A stretch of 64,000 nt of DNA from Roseovarius sp. 217 (lineage in GTDB: Bacteria > Pseudomonadota > Alphaproteobacteria > Rhodobacterales > Rhodobacteraceae), in the NCBI RefSeq assembly GCF_000152845.1, contig NZ_CH902584.1, positions 2,099,815-2,163,814 of the forward strand. Direction: 5' to 3'. The notes under the pieces were generated by a model, which saw only the letters and a program-made list of their open reading frames with translations, had not been told where the DNA came from and did not search any database. Below are positions 61,538 to 64,000 of the stretch, in pieces. The position numbers were made by a program, and so were the translations under genes. How positions within the stretch are numbered: the first letter of the stretch is position 1; each line of letters begins with the position of its first letter.

Positions 61538-63295
61538 ATGGCGCTCTCTCGGCGGACCGGTTCACGGTTTCAGGCCTCAATCTGGCCGGGGTTTGTTGAC
61601 GCGATGACCGGGCTCTTGCTGGTCTTAATGTTTGTGCTGACCATTTTCATGATGGTGCAGTTTGTGTTGCGCGAAGAAATTAGTGGGCAGGCGACCCGGC
61701 TTGACTCGCTTTCCGCGGAAGTGGCCGCGCTATCGCGTGCGCTCGGACTCGAACAAGATCGCAGCGCAAGCCTGCAGGATCGCGTTGGCGCATTGACCGC
61801 AACTTTGAGTGACGCGCGCACCCGTGAGGCCGAACAAACCGCCTTGATCGACAGCCTGCGCGCCCAAAGTGACGCTCAGGTCGAGGCGCTGAGTGCCGCG
61901 CAGGGTAGGATTACCAGCTTTGAGGACCAGGTCGCCGGGCTTTTGTCAGAACGTGACACGGCGCAAGGGCGTATCGCGGATCTGGAAGACGAGCGCGCTG
62001 CGCTGCTCAGTGAGCAGGAGCAGTTGCAACTGGCCTTGGCAGGGCTGCGTAGCGAGGTTAATGCGCAGGCTGAAGCCGCCCGCCTTGCTGCGGCGCGACG
62101 CGAAGCGCTTGAGGCACTCGCGGCGGACCTGCGCCAGCGCAACGCCGAGGCGAGCGAGGCACAGGCAGCATTGTCCGAGCAAGTGACAAACCTCGAGAGG
62201 CAATTGAGCCAAGAGGAGCAGGACCGGTTGGCAGAGGCGGCTGCGGCTGAGGCGCTGCGCGCCCGGTTGGCGGATGCGGACGCCGAGCTGACCTCTATGA
62301 CACTCGCTCTAGAAGAGCAGCGCAAGCGGGCTGAGGAAACGCTGACACTTCTCGCCGCGACCAAGGATGCGCGTGATGATCTTGATCGTCGATTGGCGCA
62401 GGTCTTGACGGAGAACACTCAGTTGGGTGCTGCCGTTCTGGACGCAGAAGAGACCCGCGAGCAATTGGTGGCGGCTCTTGCTGCGCAGCGCGCTGCGGAG
62501 GCGCGCACGGAGGCCCAGATGACAGAGGCAGAGCGCCGGGCCGCACTTTTGGCTGAGGCGCGCACACGCCTTGCAGAAGAACAAGCGGCGGCCAGCGAAG
62601 CGCAAAAGCAGCAAGCGCTACTCAATCAGCAGGTAGCTGCTTTGCGCCAACAGCTCTCTGGCCTTCAGGCTTTACTGGATGCCTCAGAGGAGGCTGAGGC
62701 TGAAGCTGAGGTGCAGTTGCAGTCGCTTGGCAATGAGCTGAATACGGCCTTGGCCCGCGTTGCGGCCGAAGAACGGCGTCGGCGCATTGCAGAAGAGGAA
62801 CGCGCTCGTCTGTTGGAGGCGGAGAAAGAGGATCTAGAGAAGTATCGCTCAGAATTCTTTGGCCGTTTGCGTGATGTGCTGGGTCAACAAGAGGGTGTTC
62901 AAATCGTCGGTGATCGGTTCGTGTTTTCGTCTGAGGTGCTCTTTGCGCCCGGCGAGGCGGAGTTGTCGCTCGCGGGAGAGGGCGAAATTGCCAAAGTGGC
63001 GGGCATCCTGCGCAATGTGATCGGGGATATTCCCGAGGGGATTGACTGGGTGCTCCAAGTTGATGGCCATACGGATGACGTGCCGATTGTGGAAGGCGCG
63101 CGATTTGCTGACAACTGGGCGCTCAGTCAGGCACGGGCCCTGTCCGTCGTGCGCTATCTCACGGGCGTCTTGGGATTTCCTGCTGAGCGCCTCTCGGCAA
63201 ATGGCTACGGCGAGTTCCAACCCGTCAATCCCGATGACACAGCTGCGGCGCGTGCGCAGAACAGACGTATCGAGCTCAAGCTGACCACGCGGTGA
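61538..63295 (+). CDS. Coiled-coil membrane protein with OmpA-type peptidoglycan-binding domain
   Basis: The 585-aa protein has one membrane segment (about 22-44) preceded by FVD21AMTGLLL, placing Asp21 where MotB/ExbD carry the proton-binding Asp. A very long Ala/Glu/Arg coiled coil (about 50-440) spans the periplasm. It ends in an OmpA/MotB domain (about 455-580) with DGHTDD and NGYGEFQPVNPDDTAAARAQNRRIELKLT features. It is 2 bases from the channel gene, so the pair forms one unit. The coiled coil is far longer than in MotB. Confidence 0.87.
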   Translation: MALSRRTGSRFQASIWPGFVDAMTGLLLVLMFVLTIFMMVQFVLREEISGQATRLDSLSAEVAALSRALGLEQDRSASLQDRVGALTATLSDARTREAEQTALIDSLRAQSDAQVEALSAAQGRITSFEDQVAGLLSERDTAQGRIADLEDERAALLSEQEQLQLALAGLRSEVNAQAEAARLAAARREALEALAADLRQRNAEASEAQAALSEQVTNLERQLSQEEQDRLAEAAAAEALRARLADADAELTSMTLALEEQRKRAEETLTLLAATKDARDDLDRRLAQVLTENTQLGAAVLDAEETREQLVAALAAQRAAEARTEAQMTEAERRAALLAEARTRLAEEQAAASEAQKQQALLNQQVAALRQQLSGLQALLDASEEAEAEAEVQLQSLGNELNTALARVAAEERRRRIAEEERARLLEAEKEDLEKYRSEFFGRLRDVLGQQEGVQIVGDRFVFSSEVLFAPGEAELSLAGEGEIAKVAGILRNVIGDIPEGIDWVLQVDGHTDDVPIVEGARFADNWALSQARALSVVRYLTGVLGFPAERLSANGYGEFQPVNPDDTAAARAQNRRIELKLTTR

Positions 63296-63313
63296 TCGCC
63301 AATCTGTTCAGGG

Positions 63314-64000
63314 TCAACGGGTGACAGTGATATCCGCGTGACGCACGGCCAACACGGTATCCCCTCGGGTCAGACGTACGTAACCTCTGTACGCTCCGTC
63401 CGGCCATCCTCCGTCAGGAGACTTGCGGCCAAAGGCACGAAAGAGTTGTGCTTGAGGATTCTCAAGGATGACATCATGGCTGAAAATCTCACCTTCCGGC
63501 CCTTGGGCGGTGAGCGTTAATTGGTCGCCGGGTTGGGCGTAAAAAACGTGACCATAGAGCACGAGCGGTTGATCTGATCGAGCGGTTCTGACACGGGCTG
63601 ATCCTGTTTGAACTGCATCAAACTCAGGCACTGAAGTGGAAAACCCGGCTGTGAAGAGGCCGGAGGGATCGTAGTGTAGAGCGGTGTCCCACATGCTCTC
63701 ATCCGGCGTGGCCCCGCAGGTGTTCCGATTGTCCGGATTGAACGGATCGATGATTTGACCATCCTTGAGAACTCCGAGGTGCACATGCGGGGCATTCGTA
63801 AGCCCACTTAGTCCTACCTGACCTAGACTATCGCCTGCCGCGACCCGGTCCCCCTTTTGAACAGTCAGAGACGCTTGCTTCATGTGGCAGTAGAGCGTTT
63901 GCCACCCGTCCCCGTGATCAATCCGCACGGCGTTGCCGCATTCCTGTCCCTCGATAGTCTCTCGGGTTTGTGCGGTCACGGGCGTGTCGGCCATGCCATC
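63314..64000 (-). CDS. M23/LytM-family metallopeptidase (5' end cut by window edge)
   Basis: The C-terminal part (about 228 residues) shows the LytM motif pair LYCHMKQ and APHVHLGV, with zinc-binding His residues, followed by a beta-rich extension (TARSDQPLVLYGHVF). The N-terminal region, including the first His and Asp of the LytM site, lies beyond base 64000. Such proteins cut peptide bridges in peptidoglycan or act as activators. It converges on the OmpA-type gene with a 17-base gap. Confidence 0.87.
   Translation of the reverse strand, partial: DGMADTPVTAQTRETIEGQECGNAVRIDHGDGWQTLYCHMKQASLTVQKGDRVAAGDSLGQVGLSGLTNAPHVHLGVLKDGQIIDPFNPDNRNTCGATPDESMWDTALHYDPSGLFTAGFSTSVPEFDAVQTGSARVRTARSDQPLVLYGHVFYAQPGDQLTLTAQGPEGEIFSHDVILENPQAQLFRAFGRKSPDGGWPDGAYRGYVRLTRGDTVLAVRHADITVTR

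Noticed and set aside
60306..63295. Zorya-type (ZorA/ZorB) phage defence system
   Set aside because: The channel plus OmpA-domain pair looks similar, but no ZorC, ZorD or ZorE genes are adjacent, and the OmpA partner has a much longer coiled coil than ZorB. No other defence gene is nearby.

Overview
The window is a high-GC chromosomal segment from an alphaproteobacterium of the Rhodobacteraceae (Roseobacter group). This placement is an inference from lineage-typical genes: the PetP/PetR regulator pair, an RpoH paralogue, a Hint-domain protein, UPF0262, a DUF2125 protein, an AldB/ExaC-type aldehyde dehydrogenase beside a GAF-Fis regulator, and an RTX-tailed haloperoxidase. No phage, plasmid, insertion sequence or CRISPR array is visible. 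Almost every base is assigned to a gene; the left edge cuts hflC and the right edge cuts an M23 peptidase gene.

Layout. 1-10 kb: hflC-hflK membrane protease modulators, gor (frameshifted), rpiA, comM-like ATPase, then a leftward rsmI-yraN-gshB-esterase operon. 9.1-13.1 kb: lipoprotein LppC and glnD. 13.4-18.8 kb: a secreted vanadium-haloperoxidase-like RTX protein, tRNA-Pro(CGG), and a GAF-Fis regulator with an operator-like palindrome in front of an aldehyde dehydrogenase gene. 19.2-28.5 kb: branched-chain amino acid genes leuB, leuD, leuC and ilvE, interrupted by membrane and secreted proteins and by petP/petR. 28.5-29.4 kb: a long AT-richer non-coding stretch with inverted repeats. 29.4-37.3 kb: an exopolysaccharide cluster (initiating sugar transferase, Wzy/ligase-like protein, GT4, acyltransferase-SGNH, GMC oxidoreductase, SDR), whose last five genes are tightly packed. 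37.3-40.7 kb: extensin-like lipoprotein, tyrC, hisC, rpsD. 40.9-45.0 kb: Hint protein, LpxR-like outer-membrane protein, and a GNAT/SnoaL-like/LMW-phosphatase/UPF0262 run. 45.3-49.9 kb: capsule-type genes kpsT, kpsE-like, kdsA and a phosphohexomutase. 50.0-56.5 kb: M3 peptidase, ThiF/MoeB-like protein, dut, coaBC, ChaN, rpoH. 56.6-58.6 kb: cobU, a histidine phosphatase, and a glutathione S-transferase with two frameshifts. 58.6-64 kb: DUF2125 protein, ChaC-like cyclotransferase, an ExbB/MotA-like channel with a coiled-coil OmpA partner, and an M23 peptidase.

Themes. Several modules concern the envelope: HflKC, LppC, two polysaccharide clusters, LpxR, the ExbB-OmpA pair and M23. Several concern glutathione: gor, gshB, GST and ChaC. 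The two glutathione genes gor and gst are the only visibly broken genes, each by one-base shifts, so either sequence errors or real decay must be considered. The least explained items are the channel/coiled-coil OmpA pair, the GMC+SDR end of the polysaccharide operon, an apparent ATC start codon on the aldehyde dehydrogenase regulator, and repeat-rich intergenic regions upstream of ilvE, leuC and the polysaccharide cluster.
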